Source: Rubellicoccus peritrichatus
GTDB lineage: Bacteria > Verrucomicrobiota > Verrucomicrobiia > Opitutales > Cerasicoccaceae
Direction: 5' to 3'
DNA length: 64,000 nucleotides
NCBI RefSeq assembly: GCF_033100135.1
Contig: NZ_CP136920.1
Location: forward strand, 3,901,001 to 3,965,000
How positions within the stretch are numbered: position 1 is the first letter of the stretch; every line of letters starts with the position of its first letter. This document shows positions 44,825-53,904 of this stretch, piece after piece. Both the position numbers and the translations under genes were made by a program. The notes below the pieces were generated by a model. The model saw nothing but the letters and a program-made list of their open reading frames with translations, had not been told where the DNA came from and ran no database searches.

Positions 44825-45361
44825 CTACCCTTTCTTTGCTCCGAGTGCCTTAAGGATCATGGGGACGACTTTGCTGCGTTCGCTTCGTGATATCCTGTCC
44901 ATTGCGGTATCTGCCAAGGCTACAAAATCAGCCAAATCGTCCATCATGGTATGAAAAGCAACTCCTTCCTTGGAGCGTTCCCCTTTAGTCACATCAGCAC
45001 AATCGCGCAACACCTCTAGGGCTGGTTGTATCTCGCGACGCTTCCGCTCTTTACTGATGGCACAAAACATTTTCCAAACATCTTTTTCCGCTTCAAAGAA
45101 CTCCTTACGCTCACCAGGAACAAAATAGCTGCGGATCAAGCCCCACCCCACAAGGTCGCGGAGGTTGGTATTTGCATTTCCACGACTGATCTGGAGCTCT
45201 TCCATGATCGTATTGGTATCAAGTGGTTCGGCACTGATCATTAGAAATGCATGAATCTGGGCCATTGTCCGATTGATTCCCCAGCTGCTACCCATCGCTC
45301 CCCACTGACGAATGAAATTTTCACGGGCATCGTTGAGCTTATCTGCATTTGTACTTTTCAT
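44825..45361 (-). CDS. GbsR/MarR-type transcriptional regulator
   Basis: The 178-residue protein has a winged-helix DNA-binding domain of GbsR type: 'FIRQWGAMGSSWGINRTMAQIHAFLMISAEPLDTNTIMEELQISRGNANTNLRDLVGWGLIRSYFVPGERKEFFEAEKDVW' (about 15-95). The rest is helical with 'FVALADTAMDRI'. GbsR relatives control osmoprotectant or membrane-related genes. A perfect 18-bp palindrome lies eight bases before its ATG, so autoregulation is likely, and matching sites precede the two membrane-protein genes downstream. Confidence 0.85.
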   Translation of the reverse strand: MKSTNADKLNDARENFIRQWGAMGSSWGINRTMAQIHAFLMISAEPLDTNTIMEELQISRGNANTNLRDLVGWGLIRSYFVPGERKEFFEAEKDVWKMFCAISKERKRREIQPALEVLRDCADVTKGERSKEGVAFHTMMDDLADFVALADTAMDRISRSERSKVVPMILKALGAKKG

Positions 45362-45368
45362 TTTATAC

Positions 45369-45386
45369 TTTCAGTATTTACTGAAA
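45369..45386. promoter_or_regulatory. 18-bp palindromic operator, copy 1 (regulator's own promoter)
   Basis: TTTCAGTATTTACTGAAA is a perfect palindrome of two 8-base arms around TT. It lies just upstream of the GbsR-like gene's start codon (start at 45361), the expected place for autorepression. The same motif recurs at 44140 and 44626 with one mismatch in each. Confidence 0.78.
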
Positions 45387-45499
45387 CATCAAGCAAGTCA
45401 AATAGTTTCTGCAAAAATTAGATTCTAAGCAAATCAACAGCAAACAGCCTTGATGCTGTTGACAACTCGAATCCATTGCCTAGTCCTCGACTAATTGAA

Positions 45500-46468
45500 A
45501 TGAAAACTCAAAGCATACTGATTCTTGCCTTTATCTTCGTTATTGTGGGCGGTTGTTCCAATCGAGACGATCAGAACATACCTGGAAATAAGGAAAAAGT
45601 CATCGTCCAGCTGGATTGGGTCCCAGAGCCGGAGCATGGCGGACTATATCAGGCACTTGCCAAAGGATATTTCGCGGATGCAGGCCTGGATGTTACGCTT
45701 CTTCCCGGAGGTGCCAATATAGCAGTGATTGAGAGTGTCGCAGTTGGCCAGGCGGATGTTGGACAATCGGCAAGTACCCAAGTCATCACTGCGGCATCCC
45801 GTGATCTGCCGATAAAGAATATCGCAAGTGTATTTCATCAGATCCCAACGGCTTTGATGCTTCATGAAGATAACCCCATTGATAGTTTTTCCGAATTGGA
45901 TAAAAAAACGATCATGGCACGCCCGGAGGCACTCTACATACCCTTCATAAAAGAAAAGTATGGAATCGATTTCGATGTTATCCCGCAGAATTTCGGCCTC
46001 GGGATGCTCATCAATGATCCGAAATTCATTCAAGAAGGTTTCTATATTGCAGAGCCTTTCTTCGCTGAAAAAGAAGGCGTCAAATTAAAGTTTCTTCGGC
46101 TTTCGGAGGCAGGTTATGAGGTCTATGCCACATTATTTGCAAACGACAATTTTCTCGAGTCCCGCCCAGAGGTTGCTGCAGCCTTTGTCGATGCCTTCAT
46201 AAAAGGCTGGGCTGATTACCTTGAAGGTGACCCTACTCCAGCCCACGAAGCAATCAAAGCAGCCCGCAATGGCGAGGTGGATGATGACTTTCTCAATTTC
46301 TCTCGGGAGATGATTATTACAGAAAACCTTGGACGTGGTAATCCGAAAAAAAATGAGACTTACGGTTCTATCAACAAGAGCCGACTGGCAAATGAGATTA
46401 AAATGCTGGAAGCGTTAGGCGCTATTGAGTCGGGGAGCGTAAGCGTTGAGGAAATTCTTTATGAGTAA
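45500..46468 (+). CDS. NMT1/THI5-like substrate-binding lipoprotein (ABC type)
   Basis: The ATG at 45500 gives 322 residues (a TTG 24 bases upstream would add eight residues). It has a lipoprotein signal 'LILAFIFVIVGGCSN' with Cys at about residue 19. The 'QLDWVPEPEHGGLYQALAKGYFADAGLDVTLLPGGANIAVIESVAVGQADVGQ' stretch (about 35-90) is the NMT1-like domain that binds pyrimidine, sulfonate or nitrate-type substrates. No permease or ATPase genes adjoin it; an orphan binding protein. Divergent from the regulator. Confidence 0.82.
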   Translation: MKTQSILILAFIFVIVGGCSNRDDQNIPGNKEKVIVQLDWVPEPEHGGLYQALAKGYFADAGLDVTLLPGGANIAVIESVAVGQADVGQSASTQVITAASRDLPIKNIASVFHQIPTALMLHEDNPIDSFSELDKKTIMARPEALYIPFIKEKYGIDFDVIPQNFGLGMLINDPKFIQEGFYIAEPFFAEKEGVKLKFLRLSEAGYEVYATLFANDNFLESRPEVAAAFVDAFIKGWADYLEGDPTPAHEAIKAARNGEVDDDFLNFSREMIITENLGRGNPKKNETYGSINKSRLANEIKMLEALGAIESGSVSVEEILYE

Positions 46469-46498
46469 GCAGCAATGCCTGCAAACTCATTTCAAGTC

Positions 46499-47794
46499 TC
46501 ACTGCGAAAGCAGGCTCTGACTCATATTCAGGATACTAAGTACAATTCCAAGCGTCAGGACGAACACCATGACAAAGGCAAAGGTCAACGCAAGCCCGGC
46601 AACTAGTGTAGTCAAAAACTTGAGGCGATCCGAAAGCTCTTGAGCGTGAGTTCGGTAGATCTCTTCAAAGCTCCCCACCATGGAGCCAGTGTTTTCACCG
46701 ATACTCAAAATATCCAGATCCAGTTCCGGCAAAAATGCGTGTTTACGAAATGCCGAAGTAAATGGCGCTCCATCGTTGATTAATTGCCTGCTTGCCTGAA
46801 ACCGCCTAAGCAACACGCGATTCTGGAGCGTATTTTCCGCCAGGCGCAGGCTTTCAGTCGTATTGATACCATTCCCAAGCAGGATCGTCATGACATTCGT
46901 TACCCGGCAAAGGTCATTATTATAAAATACTTGCTTGAGCATTGGCAAGCGCAAGAGCCAGCGGTCCGTTTTTTCACGTCCTTTGTCTGTTCGTCTCCAT
47001 TGATACAACGATAAACCGCCAACAATCAATCCAGCTAAAATGAACGGTCCCTGCTTGAGTGCAAAATCAGAAGAACCAATCATAAAGCGAGCTGCGATAT
47101 TCAATTCCCCACCAAGCGAAGCCATCATCGATTCAATACGTGGCAAGAGAAAGAACAGAAATAATCCAATAACCCCAAAAGCAACTGAACAAATCAAAAT
47201 CGGATAGGCCATTGCCGAACGAACCTTACGCTTTAGCTCCGCATTCTGCTCCAGAGAGTCGATAATATTTGTCAGAATAGGAACGACATTCCCCGTGGCT
47301 TCGCCAGCCTCTAGCAGATATGTCATCGTGTCATCGAAATGCTCCGGCATGGTGCGCATGGATGCCGCCAAGGTCCGACCTTCACTTAAATCTTTAAAAA
47401 CACGCTGGCATAAATCCTTCAGCTTAGGATCGGTCATCCGTTGGCTCATCAGGCTGACCGCATCGCCTACAGGCATACCGCTGGAATGAAGCTGTAACAA
47501 TTTCTTGAAGAAAGGCAGTGCCAGATTCTTTCCACTGGAAAGCCGTGCCATGATTCCGCCACTAGAGGTGGCTTTCTCAACACCAATCGATGCATCATCC
47601 TCATCGACTACACGCGTTTCCCGGACACTCTTACCGCTCTTCCCACCCTTGCCACTATCCGCCAGGCGAATCTGAAGAGGTTGGATACGCTTGGCACGCA
47701 GACGTTGCATGGCTTGCCTACGATCAACGGCTTCAATCTCCCCGGTCACCGAGGTCTTGCTGGCATCAACTCCTTTATAGGCAAACGTAGGCAT
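46499..47794 (-). CDS. gspF: Type II secretion system inner membrane platform protein GspF
   Basis: The 431-residue protein has a 'FAYKGVDASKTSVTGEIEAVDRRQAMQRLRAKRIQPLQI' N-terminal domain, a long acidic linker (about 50-85), and two T2SSF domains with three membrane helices ('MAYPILICSVAFGVIGLFLFFLLPRIESMMA', 'LTTLVAGLALTFAFVMVFVLTLGIVLSILNM' at the end). It is the last gene of the ten-gene T2SS operon, 31 bases after gspE. A membrane platform that couples ATPase and pseudopilus. Confidence 0.93.
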   Translation of the reverse strand: MPTFAYKGVDASKTSVTGEIEAVDRRQAMQRLRAKRIQPLQIRLADSGKGGKSGKSVRETRVVDEDDASIGVEKATSSGGIMARLSSGKNLALPFFKKLLQLHSSGMPVGDAVSLMSQRMTDPKLKDLCQRVFKDLSEGRTLAASMRTMPEHFDDTMTYLLEAGEATGNVVPILTNIIDSLEQNAELKRKVRSAMAYPILICSVAFGVIGLFLFFLLPRIESMMASLGGELNIAARFMIGSSDFALKQGPFILAGLIVGGLSLYQWRRTDKGREKTDRWLLRLPMLKQVFYNNDLCRVTNVMTILLGNGINTTESLRLAENTLQNRVLLRRFQASRQLINDGAPFTSAFRKHAFLPELDLDILSIGENTGSMVGSFEEIYRTHAQELSDRLKFLTTLVAGLALTFAFVMVFVLTLGIVLSILNMSQSLLSQ

Positions 47795-47825
47795 TTAGCT
47801 TTGTTGTAAATGGTTATCCATTCAA

Positions 47826-49622
47826 TCAGGATTCAGGCATTTCCTCTGAAAGACTTTCATTTTCGATTACTTCAGTGGACACGACCTCTTCTTCATCATA
47901 ACCGCCTTCTTCATCGCTGATAATGTCAGCGTAACGCATTACTTCTTCAAGCGATGCGACACCGCGCACTGCTTGAGACCAACCACTCCCCTGCAAAGTG
48001 CTCATACCACCGGCTTCAGCAACTTCACGTATCTCACGGGCTGACTTACGTTGAATAATCATCTCGTGGATGCTTTCTTCGACACGCAGAATTTCAAAAA
48101 GACCAACTCGACCACGATATCCCAAACCACGGCAATAATCGCAACCTCCAGGTTTTCTCAATTTATGACCATTCTCTATTTCTTTAGGATCAACATGAAG
48201 TGCCACCAGACAGGATGCCAAATGGGCAAGCTCGTGATCTGCTGGTTGATTGCACTCAGGGCAAAGCCGACGAACCAGACGTTGAGCAATAATCATCTCG
48301 ACAGATGAAGCGATCAAGAACGGCTCGATGTCCATATCAATCAATCGAGTCAAAGCACCAGGCGCATCATTGGTATGGAGAGTGGAAAGAACCAAGTGGC
48401 CCGTGAGTGATGAACGGATCGCGATTTCTGCAGTCTCGCGGTCACGAATCTCACCAATCATGATTACGTCCGGGTCTTGGCGTAAAGTACTGCGCAAAGT
48501 GCTGGCGAAAGTAAGTCCGATCTCATGATGGACCTGCACCTGATTAACCCCCTCAATTTCATACTCAACCGGGTCTTCAATCGTGATAATTCGACGACGC
48601 GGATCACGCACCTGCCGAAGGAAGGCACTCAATGTCGTCGACTTACCAGCTCCGGTAGGCCCTGTTGCCAGGATAATGCCATGTGGCCGAGCGAGGATTC
48701 GATCAATCATGCGAATATCCGCAGGCAGAAAGCCAAGGTCCTCGATCGTAACTGGCTGAGTTTTGTTGCTCAACAGGCGAAGACTGACACTCTCACCATA
48801 AAGCGTGGGCAATGATGATATACGAATATCCAATTCATCCCCTGGCATCTTAAAGGCGATACGCCCATCCTGAGGTCGACGTCGCTCAGAGATATTGAGC
48901 TTCGCCATAATCTTCAAACGAGAAATAATGGCCCTTTGGAAGTGAACCAGATTTTCAGGAACACGAACAGGGACAAGCTCACCATCAATGCGGTAACGAA
49001 TGTGCAGCATTTCCCGTTGCGGCTCAAAGTGAATATCCGTAGCACGGTCGGCCACAGCCTTGGTGATCACTTCATTGACGAAACGAATGAGTGCTGCATC
49101 TTCATCCTCTTCTTCGTCTGCTTCGTCATCAGCAAACCCCTCCATATCCTGGTCTTCGAGACTACTTGAGCCGACACCAAAAACTTGGGTAATGGTTTCC
49201 GATATTTTCTTGGGTAACCCTAAGTGCCAGTGAGGCTCCATGCCGCAGGATGCCAGGATCCAATCATCCATAACAGCATCAGGCGGCCAAACCGTTACGA
49301 GATGAAGCTCATGTTCATTCTCACCTTCGGGCGGTATTATAGGGAGGCAGCGATATTCATTGATGATACGTAAAGGTACTCCGCCTCTTGGGTCTTCGGG
49401 CAAATTCAGACTCTCAACAACATTCAAGCCGGACTCGTTTGCCAGTCTCTCAACCAGTTCCTTTTCCGGCTCATCCCATAATAGAGACAACCAACCCACA
49501 CGTTCATCCCGGGGAAGTTCAAGAAAGAGCTCACGCTGTTCTTCATCCAAGCGAGAAAGAAAGGGCATGGCAAAAACATCGGGCATTTCGTTAACTGAGC
49601 TACTCATATCTCTACTCTTCAA
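47826..49622 (-). CDS. gspE: Type II secretion ATPase GspE
   Basis: The 598-residue protein has an N-terminal MshEN-like domain (about 20-150), an acidic insert ('[15 protein letters not shown]', about 165-180) and the ATPase core: Walker A 'GPTGAGKST' at about 320-328, '[80 protein letters not shown]' with Asp and Walker B, and the zinc site CPEC...CDYC at about 460-500. It powers pseudopilus assembly. The gene lies 24 bases after gspD. Confidence 0.95.
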   Translation of the reverse strand: MKSRDMSSSVNEMPDVFAMPFLSRLDEEQRELFLELPRDERVGWLSLLWDEPEKELVERLANESGLNVVESLNLPEDPRGGVPLRIINEYRCLPIIPPEGENEHELHLVTVWPPDAVMDDWILASCGMEPHWHLGLPKKISETITQVFGVGSSSLEDQDMEGFADDEADEEEDEDAALIRFVNEVITKAVADRATDIHFEPQREMLHIRYRIDGELVPVRVPENLVHFQRAIISRLKIMAKLNISERRRPQDGRIAFKMPGDELDIRISSLPTLYGESVSLRLLSNKTQPVTIEDLGFLPADIRMIDRILARPHGIILATGPTGAGKSTTLSAFLRQVRDPRRRIITIEDPVEYEIEGVNQVQVHHEIGLTFASTLRSTLRQDPDVIMIGEIRDRETAEIAIRSSLTGHLVLSTLHTNDAPGALTRLIDMDIEPFLIASSVEMIIAQRLVRRLCPECNQPADHELAHLASCLVALHVDPKEIENGHKLRKPGGCDYCRGLGYRGRVGLFEILRVEESIHEMIIQRKSAREIREVAEAGGMSTLQGSGWSQAVRGVASLEEVMRYADIISDEEGGYDEEEVVSTEVIENESLSEEMPES

Positions 49623-49646
49623 TGCTTCCGGAAAAGTGCATCATCT

Positions 49647-52046
49647 TTACTTTCCCTTTGTGCCCCTACTTCTAAAGATTTTAGGAGTCAGTTCTTCCTT
49701 CTGCTCCTGTTCTTCTTTTTCGAAAACCGCACTTATATTCTGAGTCTCCATAAACAGGTCGACATCCTCTCCATTATCCAGATTACCAATGGCGAGATCA
49801 ACGCCCGCTGTTGCATCCTTTTGATTGTAAATCACGTATGGCTTGATAAAGAGCATCAACTCGCGACGAGCATCAGCAATGGTATCGTTTGAAAAAAGCC
49901 AGTCACCGATAAGTGGCAGATCTCCAAGAAGCCAGATTTTCCCATCAGCCGTATCAATTTGACTCTGTTGCAATCCAGCCAAGACAATCGTCTGTTGGTC
50001 TGTAACACTAATAAAAGAAGTGGCCTCACGTTTATCAATAAAGGGTTGCGGTGTTCCGTTGACATCAACACTGCCGCCCGTGAAGTTTTCGACAATCTGC
50101 TCAATCTCCATCTGAACAACACCGTTGCTTCCAATCAGTGGCGTTACTTTAAGTTGAATACCAACATCTCGATATTGAACAGAATTGGTTACTTGTCCTG
50201 ATACACTGCCATCCTGGGTCGTAATACCGCCTGTAATAAATGGTCGCGACTGACTGACATTAATCGTGGCCTCCTGATTATGCGTGGTTACAATTACTGG
50301 AGCCGATAGAACTCTTGACTTGCTGTTAACTAAACTTTCTCCAAGGGCAATTGAAACCGTATCTGTGTCGGTGGCTCCAAAGAAAGTAAAAGGAGGGTCA
50401 AGTGTTGTATTACCTTTACCAGTTACTCCTCCACTTAGACCTGATAAATCAGCAATATTGTAATCAAGGTTCAATGCGCTGATCCCATTTACCTCATCAT
50501 GATTAAGTTGTACTTCGGCAATAATAACCTCTATGTGAACCTGAGCAAGAAGGACATCGATCTGATCAATCAATGATTCGATCTGATCAAGGTCTGCTTT
50601 AGTACCGTATGCCACGATCGCATTACTGCGTTCATCGGCAACAATCGTGATGAATTCACTAAAACGCACCCCACTTGTATCAACCTGGCCAACACTTATG
50701 GTTTGAGTTTGTGGCTGATTTGGTTGGTTGGGCTGATTCCCTCGTTGTGGTCGATTTTGACCCGTGTTTGCATTGTTGGCTTCTTCGACTGCCTGTTGTT
50801 GGCCAGTAATGACTTCTTCTAGAAGAGAGTCGATATCCACTGCTTTGGCGTGCTTGATATAAAAAACGCGACTGGTCGTGACGGGAGCGACATCTATATC
50901 AAGTTTCTTGATGAAATTCGCAATCATAGGCTCATTGCTTGGATGCGTTAATACAATGAGTTGGTTTGTCCGTTCATCTGCCTCAATCGTTGTATTATTA
51001 ATGAAGTAACGTGATATCGCACTGTTCTGATTTTGAATCAATGCCTGTAAACGCCCTTGAAGGTCCGTGGCTTTAACATTGGTCAATTGAAAGAAGAGAA
51101 CCTCCTCATCCGGTACCTGCGGCTGGTCAGCATCCATCAGGACCTTCTCGATGCGCTGGAGATTGACCAGAGCATCCGTAATCAACATGGAGTTGGTCTT
51201 GGTAAATGGAACCAATGCCCCGGCGGCATTCATCGACATAAGTTGCTGGATCAGCGGTTGCGCCTCAGCCTGAACGCTGAGGTATTCCAATTTGAACAGT
51301 TTCGAATAAACAGCCTGGCTAGGTGACAAACCGAGTGTTGAGCCTGTTATAAAAATAGGGACCTGCTGAGCCACGGTATTAAGCGGTACAACTTTGATGA
51401 AACGTTCTCCAAGGTCGGTAATAGCAATACCGTTCAAACTTAACAGCGACTCAATCGCCAGGATGGCTTCACTTTTAGTCATAGGCCCCTGGCTGTTAAA
51501 GTTTATCTTTACTGCAGGTATACTCTGCTGTCTTAAAACTGCTTTGCCGGTGAGTTGCTCGAGAAGCTGGAGAACTTGTAGAGCAGAATCATCACTGAAA
51601 ACGATTGTTGTAACCATCTCTTCCGGTTCTTCAGGTTCCTGAATCTGAGACGCTGCTGCTGCCGCTTGGTTCTCTGCTTGAGGGACGACGGGATTTCGCG
51701 GTTGCGGCACAGCCGGTTGGCCACGAAACTGACGATCAGATTGACTTGCACCAAATGGTTCACCTGTTTGCGGATTAATGGTCTGGGTCGGCTGAACCTG
51801 TTCTGCCTCTGATTGTGCAGCACCACCTCTGACTCTATTCTTTAGGAAATCAGGGAGCTCAGGCGGTGGCCCAGGAGGTGGACCGGACGGAGGTGTTAAA
51901 TTCGGTGGCAAAGTTGGCACAGATGAAGGTGCCGACGGGATCTCTTCCTCCTGAGCTTGAACCGGAGCAGTATAGACAAATGCTAACACACCTAGCGCGA
52001 AGAGCTTTGGTATTATGGAAATTCTAATGATCATTTTAAAATTCAT
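49647..52046 (-). CDS. gspD: Type II secretion outer membrane secretin GspD
   Basis: The 799-residue protein has a signal peptide ending about residue 31 ('PVQAQEE'), a Pro-rich region (about 35-145), three to four N-domain modules ('QLLEQLTGKAVLRQQSIPAVKINFNSQGPMTKSEAILAIESLL'; 'DADQPQVPDEEVLFFQLTNV'; 'ARDERSNAIVAYGTKADLDQIESLIDQIDVLLAQVHIEVIIAEV'), and the secretin C-domain ending 'LVLAGLQQSQIDTADGKIWLLGDLPLIGDWLFSNDTIADARRELMLFIKPYVI' (about 720-770). A Gln/Asn/Pro linker sits near 435-455. It forms the export pore. Confidence 0.94.
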   Translation of the reverse strand: MNFKMIIRISIIPKLFALGVLAFVYTAPVQAQEEEIPSAPSSVPTLPPNLTPPSGPPPGPPPELPDFLKNRVRGGAAQSEAEQVQPTQTINPQTGEPFGASQSDRQFRGQPAVPQPRNPVVPQAENQAAAAASQIQEPEEPEEMVTTIVFSDDSALQVLQLLEQLTGKAVLRQQSIPAVKINFNSQGPMTKSEAILAIESLLSLNGIAITDLGERFIKVVPLNTVAQQVPIFITGSTLGLSPSQAVYSKLFKLEYLSVQAEAQPLIQQLMSMNAAGALVPFTKTNSMLITDALVNLQRIEKVLMDADQPQVPDEEVLFFQLTNVKATDLQGRLQALIQNQNSAISRYFINNTTIEADERTNQLIVLTHPSNEPMIANFIKKLDIDVAPVTTSRVFYIKHAKAVDIDSLLEEVITGQQQAVEEANNANTGQNRPQRGNQPNQPNQPQTQTISVGQVDTSGVRFSEFITIVADERSNAIVAYGTKADLDQIESLIDQIDVLLAQVHIEVIIAEVQLNHDEVNGISALNLDYNIADLSGLSGGVTGKGNTTLDPPFTFFGATDTDTVSIALGESLVNSKSRVLSAPVIVTTHNQEATINVSQSRPFITGGITTQDGSVSGQVTNSVQYRDVGIQLKVTPLIGSNGVVQMEIEQIVENFTGGSVDVNGTPQPFIDKREATSFISVTDQQTIVLAGLQQSQIDTADGKIWLLGDLPLIGDWLFSNDTIADARRELMLFIKPYVIYNQKDATAGVDLAIGNLDNGEDVDLFMETQNISAVFEKEEQEQKEELTPKIFRSRGTKGK

Positions 52047-52073
52047 GTCTTGGGGGAAATATGCCGGGATGGC

Positions 52074-52613
52074 TTAATCGGTTATATTTTTAAGCTCGAA
52101 TGATTTTAATACAAATTGTCCATCCAGTAATTCAGGGTTTCGCTTGTCGGCACTAATCCGAACACTCTCGAGATTGATGTAAGGAGATTCCTCCCTCAGC
52201 TTATCGGCAAATGCCAACCACTTATCGATCGGTGTCTTTCGGATCGTTACCCGCATTGTATGAAATTCAAACTTGTCGCCCTGTTGCGTTCGAGGTGTTG
52301 AAATGTCATGATTGACTCCAGTTTGGCGAGCCAACCCATCAATGCGACCAACTAAACTTTCGCTGTCAAAGGTACGCTCCGGATTAAAACGCTGGAGGCT
52401 TTCCTGTAGTTGTGCGTCTACCAAGGGTCCCGTCTTAAGGAGGGCTTCCTGACCCCGTAAAAGGCCACTCCATTTGGCCCATTCATTCTTCACTTCTTTG
52501 ATGCCATCGATAGAAAAAACAAACCAAATAAACACGATCACCCAAAGGAATCCTGATAAGAGTATTTTTTCTCTCAGACTAATGCGACGATAGTAGTATT
52601 TCAGTTTATTCAT
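52074..52613 (-). CDS. gspM: GspM-like inner membrane protein of the T2SS
   Basis: A 179-residue protein from the ATG at 52613 (a six-codon upstream extension lies within gspL). It has a short basic cytoplasmic start, one membrane helix ('LREKILLSGFLWVIVFIWFVFSI', about 12-34), then a periplasmic helical and alpha/beta ferredoxin-like domain ending 'INLESVRISADKRNPELLDGQFVLKSFE'. Sequence similarity to canonical GspM is too low to see by eye; the call rests on topology and position between gspL and gspD. Its start overlaps the gspL stop by eight bases (ATGAATAA). Confidence 0.75.
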   Translation of the reverse strand: MNKLKYYYRRISLREKILLSGFLWVIVFIWFVFSIDGIKEVKNEWAKWSGLLRGQEALLKTGPLVDAQLQESLQRFNPERTFDSESLVGRIDGLARQTGVNHDISTPRTQQGDKFEFHTMRVTIRKTPIDKWLAFADKLREESPYINLESVRISADKRNPELLDGQFVLKSFELKNITD

Positions 52614-53895
52614 CGGCCACCTCGCTCTCATTCATCACAACAGCTGCTTCCGGTTGAGACTCAACTTCTTCAGCCACCACAGATACATCTGATTCTACTT
52701 CTAACGCCACATCAGGATTAAACCGCAAATTGATGGTAAAGTTGACTTTTCCTTGCCGGGTTCGGACATCCACCAAGTCAACCTGATTGAAATAACCGCT
52801 TTGACGTAAGAGATTTGAATATTGGTTCACCTCATCCACGTTGTCGGAAACTCCCTGAATCGCGACTTCATCGGTATTCGAAACTGAAGCAGAATCAAAT
52901 TCGATTTTGCGAGGCTGACGTTCAAGCAGAACTCTATTTGCGATCTCAAGGATACTGAATGGGCGAAACGGAGCGCCCGAGAACTGTTCCAGCTCGTACA
53001 AAAAGTCGCTATTTTGTTGAACTGCAAAGGCGGCTTCACTTTGCCCTTCCACCAGTGCCTGCCTCCTATTAACCAGCCAATCACCAAAAAATGTCAGGAA
53101 GTTAACCAAAAGCATCAAAGCAGCAGCAATTCCGACACCGGCCATAACCCAGCCGAGACGGCTTTCAGAGATCCTTCGTTTGCGCTCCGAGTCAATGAAA
53201 TCAGGCTCTCGAATATCGGCGCGCCAGATAACATCATCTTCTGCAAAAGAAAGCGATTCAGCAGCCTCACTCTGATCACCAAAAAGCCTGAGTTCAAAAT
53301 CGATTTTTCCTTTGGAAGCAGAGCTACGAACAATTTCAAAGATACCCTCATCATCTGCATCATCCGGCAGGCGAAGGCGGGCTTTCAATTTATCGGCAAC
53401 AGCGAGGACGGCCGACGGATCCGGTTTGTCCTCATCTTCCTCTTTCACCAGAGGAGCACCCACAACTTGCTCAGGGAAACGTCCCTTACCGGAAAACCTT
53501 AACAGCGTAACACCACTTTCAGTGACGATTCCCATGGCACAGGGGCGCTCTCGCTTTTTCAAAAGCAAAGGCAGAAAAACAGGAAACACATTGTGCGCCT
53601 CTGGCCATAGTTCCTGCGATTCAGCAGGAATACGAGGGCGACACGCTGCATAAACGAAAATGGCTTGAGACTCATCATCAACCACACTCCCCCAGGCTAA
53701 CTGTTCGATGGGAAATGGAGAGAGCTCTTCCAGTGAGAGTTCGGTAAAGGAGTCCCACTCATCCCTTTCCAAACCTTCGGGAATTGCGACGATGCGACTG
53801 AAGAAGCAATAGCCATCCACAAAGCAGACATGCGCATCATCTTTTTCATTATGCGCTGCTTCTTCAGAAGGCTTAATTAAATCGGAAAGTTTCAC
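52606..53895 (-). CDS. gspL: GspL-like (PilM/PilN-type) protein of the T2SS
   Basis: The 429-residue protein has a cytoplasmic domain of actin-like (PilM/GspL) type (about 1-240), a membrane helix ('LGWVMAGVGIAAALMLLVNFLTFFGDWL', about 245-272) and a PilN-like periplasmic part (about 280-400), with an acidic C-terminus. GspL binds the ATPase GspE and GspM. The core is not classical in sequence; position between gspK and gspM supports the call. Confidence 0.8.
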   Translation of the reverse strand: MKLSDLIKPSEEAAHNEKDDAHVCFVDGYCFFSRIVAIPEGLERDEWDSFTELSLEELSPFPIEQLAWGSVVDDESQAIFVYAACRPRIPAESQELWPEAHNVFPVFLPLLLKKRERPCAMGIVTESGVTLLRFSGKGRFPEQVVGAPLVKEEDEDKPDPSAVLAVADKLKARLRLPDDADDEGIFEIVRSSASKGKIDFELRLFGDQSEAAESLSFAEDDVIWRADIREPDFIDSERKRRISESRLGWVMAGVGIAAALMLLVNFLTFFGDWLVNRRQALVEGQSEAAFAVQQNSDFLYELEQFSGAPFRPFSILEIANRVLLERQPRKIEFDSASVSNTDEVAIQGVSDNVDEVNQYSNLLRQSGYFNQVDLVDVRTRQGKVNFTINLRFNPDVALEVESDVSVVAEEVESQPEAAVVMNESEVADE

Positions 53896-53904
53896 TGAAA
53901 GGTA

